This document shows positions 9,273-18,384 of a DNA stretch of 64,000 nucleotides, one piece after another. The first letter of the stretch is position 1. Each line of letters begins with the position of its first letter. The stretch is from JADCRZ01 sp037718865 (GTDB taxonomy: Bacteria; Bacteroidota; Bacteroidia; Chitinophagales; Chitinophagaceae), in contig JBBJMP010000002.1 of assembly GCA_037718865.1 (NCBI GenBank), positions 310,001-374,000 of the forward strand, in the 5' to 3' direction. A program made the position numbers and the translations under genes. The notes under the pieces are model-generated. The model was not told the origin of the DNA and made no database searches. It saw nothing but the letters and a program-made list of their open reading frames with translations.

Positions 9273-10412
9273 ATGAAACGTAGAATACTCCTGGTTTACA
9301 TTAGTTTAAACCTCCTCTGTGTTCATGTATCGGTTTCAACAGCCTGGGCACGTGATATTACGTTTTGCGGTGAGCAAATTCCTATTAACAATAGCTTTGT
9401 TGCGAATAAACTAATGAATGTCATACGCCAGCAGATACGCTATGTGAACCTGCCGCGGTTGCGCAGTGAAGCCAAAACGTATTTCCCGATAATTGAATAT
9501 TATTTAAAATCGGCAGGTATGCCTCAGGACCTGAAGTACATCCCTATAATTGAAAGTGGATTTAGAAATGCCACCTCACCGGTAGGTGCTCAGGGCTTTT
9601 GGCAACTAATGAAGCCTACGGCAGAAGAGTGGGGACTTAAGGTAAATGCATCCCGAGATGAACGGAATGATATATACAAGGCGACCATAGCAGCGCTTAA
9701 GGAACTTGCTCGCAACTATAATATGATTAGACGCCATCATAATATTTCTTCGTGGGTATTGACAGCAGCATCTTACAATTATGGAACCGGACGCCTATAT
9801 AAAAAAATACGTACAGAAGGAAAAAACTATTTTACAATGAATCTAAATCCTGAAACGGCTCTTTATGTGTATAAAATAATGGCTATAAAAGAACTGTTCG
9901 AATACCCAGAACTATATATTAAAAACTTTCAGTATAATGTATTCAATCAGAATGCTGTTAAGAGAAACCAACAAGATCTAGCCAGCGACGAAAAAGCGGA
10001 TTTTCAAAATATTGAAATGAAGGTGAATGAAGACGGGAAAGCGGCGCCGGATGGTGCAACGATCGAAAACCTTGCAAAGCCTGATGAAGCAGATTTAAAA
10101 ACCAAAGACGAGGAAACCTTTCGAAAATCAGCAAGACTAGTAGGTGCTCAGATAATCAGCAAACACAAAAGTTTTAAAGATGGAGATGAAATAACCATTG
10201 AGTTGCAGGAAAACCTGCAAACATTAAGCGGGTTTCAACGAAAAGGAACCCCTATTACCGGAAAAGGATGGATTATTGACGGCGACCGGGTACATATTGA
10301 TTTAAGATTTAACAGCAACAACGTAATTTTATACGATACGAATAGCGAACAGGGTATTTCACGTTCTTCATTAAAAAAAGGGGAACAGGTTATTTTAAGA
10401 GTTCAGAACTAA
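9273..10412 (+). CDS. Lytic transglycosylase (SLT/MltD-like), T6SS-associated
   Basis: After a signal peptide (MKRRILLVYISLNLLC, cleavage near STAWA) comes a goose-lysozyme-like SLT domain. The catalytic glutamate is in IPIIESGFRN, followed by the family motifs GAQGFWQLMKPTAEEWGL and AASYNYGTGRL. The C-terminal 90 residues form a beta-rich domain that I do not recognise. The enzyme cleaves peptidoglycan glycan strands non-hydrolytically, and in this locus it likely opens the cell wall for assembly of the secretion channel (inference). ATG 9273 was preferred over the start at 9225, which overlaps the upstream gene, because it begins the signal peptide directly. Confidence 0.85.
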   Translation: MKRRILLVYISLNLLCVHVSVSTAWARDITFCGEQIPINNSFVANKLMNVIRQQIRYVNLPRLRSEAKTYFPIIEYYLKSAGMPQDLKYIPIIESGFRNATSPVGAQGFWQLMKPTAEEWGLKVNASRDERNDIYKATIAALKELARNYNMIRRHHNISSWVLTAASYNYGTGRLYKKIRTEGKNYFTMNLNPETALYVYKIMAIKELFEYPELYIKNFQYNVFNQNAVKRNQQDLASDEKADFQNIEMKVNEDGKAAPDGATIENLAKPDEADLKTKDEETFRKSARLVGAQIISKHKSFKDGDEITIELQENLQTLSGFQRKGTPITGKGWIIDGDRVHIDLRFNSNNVILYDTNSEQGISRSSLKKGEQVILRVQN

Positions 10413-10622
10413 TAACAGAAGTGTATTATCTAACTATTTCATTTGGTCCGCCCAAAAACGAAAATGATAAATTTTGTTATAGTGGGCTGTTATATAGCTG
10501 ATTTTGATTACCTTTTAGGTAGATCCATACCCCCCTTTACATTCCGTACCAAAGTGAAATTTTCAGGCATTAAACTATGGAGTGCACAAGCAAATAATTT
10601 AAATACAACTAGGGTAATTGCT

Positions 10623-11324
10623 ATGGATAAAGCAGAAGCATTGGGATTTATTAGGTTGAAAGAACCGTTTAGTGAAGAAGCTGTACGTGATAAGTATATG
10701 GAGCGGTTCAACTACTTCCAGATGTTATATTCAAATGCTCCAAACAAAGTTGTCGAGCAAATTCAGCAACAGAATTTAGAAAAGCTGAACCGGGTGAAAA
10801 AGCTGTTATTGGAAGAGATTGCTGCTAAGAAAAAGAATTTCAATAAAAAGTATGCTAACCCAATAACTAAACCAAAGCCCGAGGCAGCAGATATAGAAAA
10901 GAAGCCGATTGTGGGATGGCTGATCGTTCATACGGAAAACAAAAAGGCTGAAATGTTTGATTTATACGAAGGAATCAACTACCTCGGAAGAAAAAAGAAA
11001 GATGATAAAGCAAACAATATCCTTATTGAGGATGATCCCTTTGTCAGCCGGACACATGCTTTTATAAAATGTAAGGAAGCAGATGGTAAGGTACAATATG
11101 TGCTATACGATGGCGATGGCAATAAGCCAAGTGTTAACGGTGTTTTTCTAAATGGAAATGATGATAGAATCCATCAGCATTGTCCATTAAAAGAAAATGA
11201 TACGGTTCAGATAGGAACAACCAAGCTTGTATTTAAGGTAAAGAAGAATCATAGAAGCATCGCCGGAGAGTTAGAAGAAGTAATGCGGACGGATTTTATC
11301 AGGACCATTGATATTTACAAATAG
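10623..11324 (+). CDS. FHA-domain protein (T6SS Fha-like, J-like N-terminus)
   Basis: From ATG 10623 this encodes 233 residues. The N-terminal 60 residues (FIRLKEPFSEEAVRDKYMER onward) look like a J-domain-type helical bundle. A lysine-rich linker precedes a C-terminal FHA domain with the phosphothreonine-binding landmarks: G-R in NYLGRKK, S-R-x-H in SRTHAF, and N-G in VNGVFLNGN. It should bind phosphothreonine peptides in the cytoplasm. The kinase gene follows at once and carries nine T-x-x-I/V motifs, an apt partner. The frame is open further upstream (to 10443), but that stretch looks non-conserved. In Proteobacteria, Fha proteins trigger T6SS assembly after phosphorylation. Confidence 0.82.
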   Translation: MDKAEALGFIRLKEPFSEEAVRDKYMERFNYFQMLYSNAPNKVVEQIQQQNLEKLNRVKKLLLEEIAAKKKNFNKKYANPITKPKPEAADIEKKPIVGWLIVHTENKKAEMFDLYEGINYLGRKKKDDKANNILIEDDPFVSRTHAFIKCKEADGKVQYVLYDGDGNKPSVNGVFLNGNDDRIHQHCPLKENDTVQIGTTKLVFKVKKNHRSIAGELEEVMRTDFIRTIDIYK

Positions 11325-11442
11325 CCTCCAATGATCCTGTCGGCATCTGATAGCTATAGCCGGTTGGGAAAGACCGGATTTCAACTTCTGACTTTAAAAT
11401 ATGCCCTGATACGATCCGTCTCAAAAAGACAACAATGTAACA

Positions 11443-13707
11443 ATGGACTTTCAACAACGATATGAATTTAACCCTAAAACCGATCTATTAGGAAAAGGAG
11501 GATTCTCGAAGGTGTATAAGGCCACCGATACCCTGCTGGACCGAACGGTAGCCTTGAAATTCTTCACTGGCACTATTTCTGATAAATACCAGGTACTGAA
11601 TGAAATAAAAAAAGTGATCCGCTTTGAGCATCCCAATCTTTGTAAATATTATGATGTAGCGGTGCTTTCCAATAAAAATGTTGTTGGGGAGACCGAGCGG
11701 ATTGAGGTAGGCATCATGGAATATATTGATGCCGGCGATTTTAAAACATACACCAGGAAAAATCCGCAGCATGTTGATAAATTATTGATAGATGTATTAA
11801 AAGGACTGGCTTATCTGCATCGGCACGGAATCGCACATCGCGATCTGAAACCTCAAAATATTCTAGTAAAAACAGACGAAGATGAACCCGTAAGTAAAAT
11901 CACAGACTTTGGTATTAGTAAGTTGATAGTTTCGGATGATGCCAATTCAAGTACACTTCTTGGCACGATCGAATATATGGCGCCGGAACAGTTCAATCCT
12001 AAAAAATACGGCATAAATGGCCGTATAACAACAAACCTCGATTTGTGGAGTTTTGGGTTGTTAGTTTATGACGCCGTTTGTCATGAATCCTTTTTTGGAA
12101 GCCGAAGCGGTGGTATCAGTGCAGAGCAGGTGATGGCTAATATTCTAAGTGAAGCCTCATTGGCAAAAGCAGATACTATGCCTGCGAAGTACCGTGAAAT
12201 TGTGAAGAGATGCCTTGTAAAAAATGCGGCTGAACGGGTACAAAATGCGCTTGAGCTCATACCCTTGTTTGAGAGCAAAACAATTCCTGTAGCGGAGGTA
12301 CGAACCAATCAGGAGTATAAGTCTCATGAAGTGAACGCAGAAGTAACGAAGGTGATCGAGGCTGAATTACCGCTAAAAGAAGAAACACAAAACAGCAACG
12401 CTACGCAAGAGATACCAGCAGAAGAGACACAGGTTATTGATTTGGCGCCGGAAGCTTCCACGGAAAAAACCCCGGTGATTGAGTCTGTAACTGGTGCGAC
12501 AAGCGAGGACACACAGGCCATTGCGCAAACACCGGACGAAACAGCAGAAACACAGGTTATTGGGCCTTTTTCAGAATCGGCAACAATAGAAACCCAGGTT
12601 GTGGAATCACTGCCGCCGGCAACAGCAGAAATTACTCAAGTAATTGAACCCATTTCAAACGCGAAGGAAGAACGGACTGAGATTATTTATAGCAACGAGA
12701 CAAAACCTGTCTTAAAAGAGGAGACTGCCAACGAACAGCTTATCAGAAACAAGAAAGAAGTAGTAAAAGCCAGGCCTGTAAAAAAAATAATCATATTATC
12801 TTCTTTAGCGGTTTTATTAATAATTCTTTTTATTGCTTATCCGTTTTTAAGTCAACCAAATCTTCCAACTGAGACAAAACCTGTTGATGAAACCGTTTTT
12901 CCTTCTCCTCCGGTTGAGGATTGGAAGCCCGAGATAATACCGATACGCGGAGGAACGTTTATAATGGGTGATATCGACGCCAATGTGGTAAGTTCGGCCG
13001 TATATGCACACGTAGTGGCTTTACGCGATTTTTCATTGGGAAAATATGAGGTAACTGTTGCGCAGTTTAAAAAGTTTATAGATGAAACCGGATATACTAC
13101 TACAGCTCAGCAAAAAGGGTCCAGTCAAATATTTGTAGAAGGGAAATGGTTAGATAGCAGTGGCATTGATTGGCGCTATGATGTTCGGGGCAACTTAATC
13201 AATTCGAATAGCAAAAATATTCCGGTTGTTCATGTAAGCTGGACAGACGCCAATGCATACTGCAAATGGTTATCTGAAAAGACTAATGAATCCTACCGGC
13301 TACTCACTGAGGCCGAGTGGGAGTTTGCTGCCAGGGGTGGGAATAATTCGAAACAGTATTCTTTTAGCGGAAGTGATACTCTTAATCAGGTAGCGTGGTA
13401 TCAGAAAAACTCAGATGGTTCTATTCATCCAATTGGGACAAAGAAGCCTAATGAATTAGGTATCTACGACATGAGTGGCAATGCATTGGAATGGTGTAAT
13501 GACTGGTACGACAAAGAGTATTATAAAAACAGCCCTCCAGAAAATCCAAAAGGGCCGGGCTCTCCTGCGAGAGATTCAGTAAAAGTTCTTAGGGGAGGGG
13601 CATGGGCTTATGAGGGGAAACTTAGCAGGAATGTTCATAGAACTAAACTCAAGGCAGATGTGATTGGCGGAAGTACAGGATTCAGAGTTTGTAGGGTGAA
13701 TAATTAA
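11443..13707 (+). CDS. Transmembrane Ser/Thr kinase with outside FGE-like domain (PpkA-like)
   Basis: This 754-residue protein has a Hanks-type kinase domain at residues about 5-280: glycine loop LGKGGFSKVY, lysine in VALKFF, catalytic loop HRDLKPQN with Asp134, DFGIS, and MAPEQ. All key residues are present, so it should be active. A linker (about 300-420) holds nine T-x-x-I/V motifs. A membrane span (about 447-470, IIILSSLAVLLIILFIAYPF) leads to an outside formylglycine-generating-enzyme-like domain (about 500-754) with EVTVAQFKKFID, RLLTEAEWEFAARGG, DMSGNALEWCNDWY and LRGGAW. The paired catalytic cysteines of true FGE are not visible, so this domain is probably a sensor. With FHA and PP2C neighbours it forms a T6SS threonine-phosphorylation switch. 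Confidence 0.9.
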   Translation: MDFQQRYEFNPKTDLLGKGGFSKVYKATDTLLDRTVALKFFTGTISDKYQVLNEIKKVIRFEHPNLCKYYDVAVLSNKNVVGETERIEVGIMEYIDAGDFKTYTRKNPQHVDKLLIDVLKGLAYLHRHGIAHRDLKPQNILVKTDEDEPVSKITDFGISKLIVSDDANSSTLLGTIEYMAPEQFNPKKYGINGRITTNLDLWSFGLLVYDAVCHESFFGSRSGGISAEQVMANILSEASLAKADTMPAKYREIVKRCLVKNAAERVQNALELIPLFESKTIPVAEVRTNQEYKSHEVNAEVTKVIEAELPLKEETQNSNATQEIPAEETQVIDLAPEASTEKTPVIESVTGATSEDTQAIAQTPDETAETQVIGPFSESATIETQVVESLPPATAEITQVIEPISNAKEERTEIIYSNETKPVLKEETANEQLIRNKKEVVKARPVKKIIILSSLAVLLIILFIAYPFLSQPNLPTETKPVDETVFPSPPVEDWKPEIIPIRGGTFIMGDIDANVVSSAVYAHVVALRDFSLGKYEVTVAQFKKFIDETGYTTTAQQKGSSQIFVEGKWLDSSGIDWRYDVRGNLINSNSKNIPVVHVSWTDANAYCKWLSEKTNESYRLLTEAEWEFAARGGNNSKQYSFSGSDTLNQVAWYQKNSDGSIHPIGTKKPNELGIYDMSGNALEWCNDWYDKEYYKNSPPENPKGPGSPARDSVKVLRGGAWAYEGKLSRNVHRTKLKADVIGGSTGFRVCRVNN

Positions 13708-13742
13708 ATCTTATAGTTTTTTATGACATATAATCGGCAACA

Positions 13743-14102
13743 ATGAAACATCTTCGTATATTATTGTTTTTAAGCTGCTTAATTACGTCTTGCTGTTCGG
13801 CTCAGGAGATATCGGATGATAATCCTGTTACGGGCCCTAGGAGAAGGCCTCCCCCACCGACTGTGGTCGCCGTAACATTTATTCCAAATGATACCTGCAA
13901 TCTGAAAATAAATGGCGAAGATTATGGAGGGATTGTCAAGAATAGTCCAAAAATAATAAGGTTACCCTTAGGGAACTATAGATTATTTTTCGAAAGTTTA
14001 GAAACAGGTGAATCCATTAAAAAACGTTCCTTCAGGTTGACAAGAGATAGCGTAACGGGCGGAAAGTATACCTATCGGGTCACGTTTAAACAACAAAACT
14101 GA
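13743..14102 (+). CDS. Small PEGA-like lipoprotein
   Basis: This 119-residue protein has a lipoprotein signal (ILLFLSCLITSC, with Cys at the lipobox end), a proline/arginine-rich segment, and a beta domain (CNLKINGEDYGG, IIRLPLGNYRLFFES) like PEGA domains. It sits between the kinase gene, whose sensor domain lies outside the cytoplasmic membrane, and the PP2C gene. It may be an envelope partner or ligand of that sensor, similar in position to the envelope inputs of proteobacterial threonine-phosphorylation pathways. That role is inference; the signal peptide and beta motif are visible. Confidence 0.7.
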   Translation: MKHLRILLFLSCLITSCCSAQEISDDNPVTGPRRRPPPPTVVAVTFIPNDTCNLKINGEDYGGIVKNSPKIIRLPLGNYRLFFESLETGESIKKRSFRLTRDSVTGGKYTYRVTFKQQN

Positions 14103-14190
14103 AGGCTGAACTTGCTGGACTTGATTTCGGGAAAGCCGATTGCTTTTACATGGGTAATTGAAGAAATTAATAGCTTAAACGTCTTCTCCA

Positions 14191-15024
14191 TTGATTACCG
14201 CAACGGAAATATCTTGCCTGAATGAATTAGGTAACCGGGCTAATAATGAGGACTGCATCTCTCCCAAAAAAGGAGCAGCCACATTAAATGAGACGTTATT
14301 TATCGTATGCGATGGTGTAGGTGGGGAAAAGAAAGGAGAAGTGGCAAGTGAAATTGTCTGCGCTTCTATCCGGGAGTATTTTAAAAACGAAACGCCGGTG
14401 GGCGGTGAAGAAAAAGAATCCATCCAAAAGGCAATACAGTACGCTAACGAGAAGCTGGCTGTGTATGTGTCAACCGATTCTATGGCAAAACGAATGAGTA
14501 CGACGTTAGCGTTAGTACTCCTGGGAGAACGGTCGGTTATAGCAGCCTGGTGCGGCGATACCCGTATCCATCATATCCGCAATGGTAAAGTCGTCTGGAA
14601 AAGCAAGGATCATTCGTTAGTAAGTGAACTGATCAGTCAGGGTGAACTAACGGAAGAAGAAGCTAGAACATACCCCAGGCGCAATGTAATTACCCGTAGT
14701 TTGAATGCGTCGAATTTCAATAATAGTGTTGACTTTCATGAAATACTTGATTTTGAAACAGGAGATTATCTGTTATTATGCACGGATGGCTTGTTGGAAA
14801 AAGTAAACGAGAACATCATTTATACGATTCTGACTGATGAAACGGAAAAGGACAAGGCGAAAGGCTTCTTGTCGTATTGTGATGGCATAACAAGAGATAA
14901 TTTTTCGATGTACCTTATTAAGGGCAGGCATATAACAAGGAAAACCCGGTTACCGGTTTTACGAAGTGTATTAATTATATCTGTCCTGCTACTAATAATA
15001 ATTATTATTGCTTTTCTTGCTTAG
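14191..15024 (+). CDS. PP2C-family Ser/Thr phosphatase (PppA-like), membrane-anchored
   Basis: This PP2C (PPM) phosphatase has the expected motifs: NRANNEDCI, VCDGVGGEKKGE, STTLALVLLG, WCGDTRIH, HSLV, ITRSL, LLLCTDGLLE and TRDNFSMYLI. The aspartates that bind the two metal ions are therefore present. A C-terminal membrane span (VLIISVLLLIIIIIAFL) tethers it to the membrane beside its likely substrate, the kinase two genes upstream. An in-frame stop at 14176-14178 leaves TTG 14191 as the only credible start. It should dephosphorylate the kinase or the FHA protein and so switch secretion off. Confidence 0.88.
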   Translation: MITATEISCLNELGNRANNEDCISPKKGAATLNETLFIVCDGVGGEKKGEVASEIVCASIREYFKNETPVGGEEKESIQKAIQYANEKLAVYVSTDSMAKRMSTTLALVLLGERSVIAAWCGDTRIHHIRNGKVVWKSKDHSLVSELISQGELTEEEARTYPRRNVITRSLNASNFNNSVDFHEILDFETGDYLLLCTDGLLEKVNENIIYTILTDETEKDKAKGFLSYCDGITRDNFSMYLIKGRHITRKTRLPVLRSVLIISVLLLIIIIIAFLA

Positions 15025-15535
15025 ATTTTCACTTTATGATGCGTCTGCAATAATGTTGGACAGACTCGGGGTTAAACAACGAAGCCAGTCTATGAATTTC
15101 GCTGGGGTAAACTTAAAAATCCCCTTCGGCCATTCAATGGCGATTATGAAAAGCTGCAGCATGACCCCCAACTTCTCTAATTACATTCTATTTTACGAAC
15201 ACTTTCATGGCGATAACGTCCGGGGTATTTGAGCATCACATCAAACCGTGCGGACCGGACTTACCGGAAAACTTTTGCGGCCAGGAAATGTCCTTAGTGC
15301 AGAACAGGTGAACAATTCAAAACAGCACAAATAACCAAATAACAAAAAATGATACTCATTTCAAATACATTGTTTCTGTTTCCTCAACTAATTCCGGGCA
15401 TACCGGCACATTCATAAAGCCATTTATCTTTTACAATCCGTTCCATAATTAAGCGACAAATCGACATGATAAAGCGGCTTATAAGCATTTATATAAGGAG
15501 TAATTGCGCTCACCTTTACATAATAAACTAAGTAA
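15025..15535 (+). other. Gap after the T6SS locus, no recognised gene
   Basis: In these 511 bases I see only short open frames without recognisable motifs, and no clear terminator. The stretch marks the end of the T6SS locus and probably holds the pirin promoter. Confidence 0.4.
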
Positions 15536-16405
15536 ATGAAAAAGTCAATTGAAAACATTACTCCCCGCCCATTGCATCCTGGTATGGTTGGAGATGGGTT
15601 CAGGGTTTATAATATGATACCTGGCGCCGGCATTTCTCGGCAACGTATCAGCCCTTTCCTGCTGCTTGATTTTGGAGCTGAATTTGATTTCGGCCCATCA
15701 GAGCATGTACGTGGTGTTGATGTGCATCCTCACAAAGGTTTTGAAACCGTAACCATTGCATACAAAGGAAGTTTGGCGCATCATGACAGCACGGGCAATA
15801 GTGGAATAATCCACGCGGGGGATGTCCAATGGATGACGGCCGGTGCAGGCATATTGCATAAAGAATATCATGAACCAGCGTTTTCTAAAAAAGGTGGCCC
15901 CTTTGAAATGGTTCAGCTATGGGTAAACCTGTCTAAAAAAAATAAATCAGCGCCGGCACATTACCAGGCTATTACTGCCGCCCAAATGGGTAAAGTACAA
16001 CTCCCCAACAATGCAGGATTGGTAAATGTAATTGCAGGTACTTTTAATGGTATCAAAGGTCCAGCCTCTACTTATTCCCCCGTAAATTTGTTTGATATCA
16101 AATTGAATAAAGACGGCGAAATGAATTTCTCCACTCCGTCTGCGCACAATACGGCAATGCTTGTAATAAATGGGAATGTCGAAGTAAATGGTAAGAAAGC
16201 GGCCGAACACAGCTTTGTATTATTCGGTAACGAAGGAGAAGACATTACTGTTAAAGCTATAGAAAATGCTGTGTTGCTCTTATTAAGCGGGGAGCCTATC
16301 AATGAACCCATCGTAAGTCGCGGCCCGTTTGTAATGAATACTGAAGAAGAAATACACGAAGCTATAAAGGAATTTCAATCAGGTAAGTTTGGTGTGTTAG
16401 CCTAA
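15536..16405 (+). CDS. Pirin family protein
   Basis: This 289-residue bicupin matches pirin. The metal-binding motif is visible in the N-terminal cupin: VHPHKGFETVTI (two His and a Glu), followed by HHDS and GDVQWMTAGAGILHKEYHE. The C-terminal cupin (DIKLNKDGEMNF, AMLVINGNVEVNGK) is of the usual metal-free kind. Bacterial pirins are cytosolic iron proteins, and some show quercetin 2,3-dioxygenase activity. The gene stands alone, with long gaps on both sides (511 and 175 bases), so the context gives no substrate clue. Confidence 0.92.
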   Translation: MKKSIENITPRPLHPGMVGDGFRVYNMIPGAGISRQRISPFLLLDFGAEFDFGPSEHVRGVDVHPHKGFETVTIAYKGSLAHHDSTGNSGIIHAGDVQWMTAGAGILHKEYHEPAFSKKGGPFEMVQLWVNLSKKNKSAPAHYQAITAAQMGKVQLPNNAGLVNVIAGTFNGIKGPASTYSPVNLFDIKLNKDGEMNFSTPSAHNTAMLVINGNVEVNGKKAAEHSFVLFGNEGEDITVKAIENAVLLLLSGEPINEPIVSRGPFVMNTEEEIHEAIKEFQSGKFGVLA

Positions 16406-16580
16406 AAGCATAACCATCCGGCGAACTCCCCACTAAGCAAGAGATAAAGTAAGTATCAGGTGCCTTACAGACATACACTAGCGACATAAAGCCATTGTAA
16501 TCATTAACAATCAAATCGAATTTTACCGATTAAAATTTCACAAAAGTTTACGGTCACTCCCAATAACCAAAAATTACCAA

Positions 16581-17576
16581 ATGAAAAAGATTACATCACC
16601 CATGCTAATGTTGATTGCAATCACTACCAGCTCCGTATTGCATCGGATTCAGGCACAACAACCTAGAATAGCTAAGTATGACTCAAATTATATCATTGAT
16701 TATCCCCAAAAATTTGGGGTAAACATATTTGCATCGCAAAAATACGCCTCTTTCAATATGCCCTCGACGGGGAGCGGTCCGGACATTGAATACCATGCCA
16801 ACCGCAAATATAACCTGGGTTTGGGAGGTACTTACAAAAATGTTCTTTTAAACTTATCGCTTGGTGCCGGGTATTTAACCGATGATAATAAGGGAAAAAC
16901 AACAGGGCTCGATTTTCACATACATTTTGTACCCTACAAATGGCAGATTGATTTGCTTACCAGCTTTCATAAAGGAAATTATTTGTCACCCAAAGGATAT
17001 TTATCGGTAAAACCTCAAGAATATCATTACAGGCCAGATGTGAAACTTGATCTTATTGGCGGGGCCGCTTACAGGGTTGCCAATCCACGCAAATATTCTC
17101 CCGGTGCAGCATTGAATCAAACATACTTGCAAACCAAATCAGCCGGTTCGTTTCTTTATGGAGGCGAAGCATATTATGGATCATTAAAAGGAGACAGCTC
17201 ACTCGTACCCCCAAATGCATTTGTCGGTGGCAATAAAAAAAGTACCAATAAAATATCATTTTTAAATGTGGGCCCTGGCATAGGTTACGCCTATACTTTA
17301 GTTTTACAGAAAAATTATTTCATATCAGGATCAGTTATTGGAAACGCTGACCTTAACATTGTCACTGAAGACGAAGCACAGGGAAATAATTCAAAAACAA
17401 ACATAGGGTTCTCAGGAGTATATAAAGGTGCTATAGGCTACAACTCAGGCACATGGAGTGTTGCAGGAACCGTATCAGGTATTCTATTATCCAGCAAGGC
17501 TGTTTACTCTTCAAAAAATTATTTATATAATACAGGAATCTTTCGCATTTCCATCGGCAGGAAATTTAATATGTAA
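16581..17576 (+). CDS. DUF4421-like outer-membrane beta protein
   Basis: This 331-residue protein has a signal peptide (MLMLIAITTSSVLHRIQAQ). The rest is a series of alternating beta strands rich in Gly, Tyr and Asn, ending RISIGRKFNM, which suits an outer-membrane barrel with a terminal hydrophobic residue. The pattern recalls the Bacteroidota DUF4421 family, whose function is unknown. The mla-type operon begins 12 bases downstream on the same strand, so it may be the outer-membrane partner of that lipid transporter (inference). Family naming is moderate; barrel character is fairly clear. Confidence 0.65.
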   Translation: MKKITSPMLMLIAITTSSVLHRIQAQQPRIAKYDSNYIIDYPQKFGVNIFASQKYASFNMPSTGSGPDIEYHANRKYNLGLGGTYKNVLLNLSLGAGYLTDDNKGKTTGLDFHIHFVPYKWQIDLLTSFHKGNYLSPKGYLSVKPQEYHYRPDVKLDLIGGAAYRVANPRKYSPGAALNQTYLQTKSAGSFLYGGEAYYGSLKGDSSLVPPNAFVGGNKKSTNKISFLNVGPGIGYAYTLVLQKNYFISGSVIGNADLNIVTEDEAQGNNSKTNIGFSGVYKGAIGYNSGTWSVAGTVSGILLSSKAVYSSKNYLYNTGIFRISIGRKFNM

Positions 17577-17588
17577 AAGTTAGTCTCA

Positions 17589-18383
17589 ATGGAAATCATC
17601 TTTCAACAAAAAGAAAAAACGTATCTCTCCAAATCGCTCGACAGTTTTTTGATCAATATATCGCAAACTACCCGTTTTGTTGGCACATATTTTATTGAAG
17701 TGTTTCGTTCTCCATTTGAATGGAAAGAATTTGGAAGGCAGTGTTATAAAATAGGCTGTAATTCTCTGCCGCTGATCTCCCTTACTGGTTTTATTATCGG
17801 TATAGTATTTACCAAACAATCACGTCCGGCACTTACTGATTTTGGTGCAACATCCTGGTTGCCTTCACTTATAGGAATTGCCGTTATAAAAACGCTTGCA
17901 CCTTTAATAACAGCGTTGATATCCTCGGGCAAAGTAGGTTCAAGCATTGGAGCAGAGCTCGGTGCAATGAAGGTGACGGAACAAATAGATGCCATGGATG
18001 TATCGGCTTCAAAGCCATATAAATATTTAGTCGTCACAAGAGTAACGGCGGCCACTTTAATGATGCCGCTGCTTATGTTATACACTGCCCTGGTCGGGCT
18101 GATGGGTGCATACATTAACATACTGGTTAATGAACATACAACAATCACGACTTTCGTTATAGAAGCATTTGAAAAAATCAGTTTTCTTGATTTTTCCGGC
18201 TCGATGATAAAAGCAACTGCCTACGGTTTTACCATCGGCATGGTGGCCTGTTATAAAGGCTTTACAACTACTCTCGGCACAGAAGGTGTGGGCAAAGCTG
18301 CAAACATGGCCGTAGTAACATCTATGTATATCATTTTCATTGAAGAACTGGTGATAGTTCAGGTGCTGGGATGGTTTAGATGA
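17589..18383 (+). CDS. MlaE/YrbE-type ABC transporter permease
   Basis: This 264-residue inner-membrane protein has MlaE family features: an amphipathic N-terminal helix, about five membrane segments, and the conserved core SSGKVGSSIGAELGAMKVTEQIDAMD. MlaE is the permease of retrograde or anterograde phospholipid transport between membranes. The ATPase gene follows after one base and the MCE protein after that, giving the standard order permease, ATPase, substrate-binding protein. The protein looks complete. Confidence 0.92.
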   Translation: MEIIFQQKEKTYLSKSLDSFLINISQTTRFVGTYFIEVFRSPFEWKEFGRQCYKIGCNSLPLISLTGFIIGIVFTKQSRPALTDFGATSWLPSLIGIAVIKTLAPLITALISSGKVGSSIGAELGAMKVTEQIDAMDVSASKPYKYLVVTRVTAATLMMPLLMLYTALVGLMGAYINILVNEHTTITTFVIEAFEKISFLDFSGSMIKATAYGFTIGMVACYKGFTTTLGTEGVGKAANMAVVTSMYIIFIEELVIVQVLGWFR

Positions 18384-18384
18384 T

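Noticed and set aside
15008..15232. 74-codon frame after the PP2C gene
   Set aside because: It overlaps the PP2C end and shows no motif or start signal; treated as non-coding.
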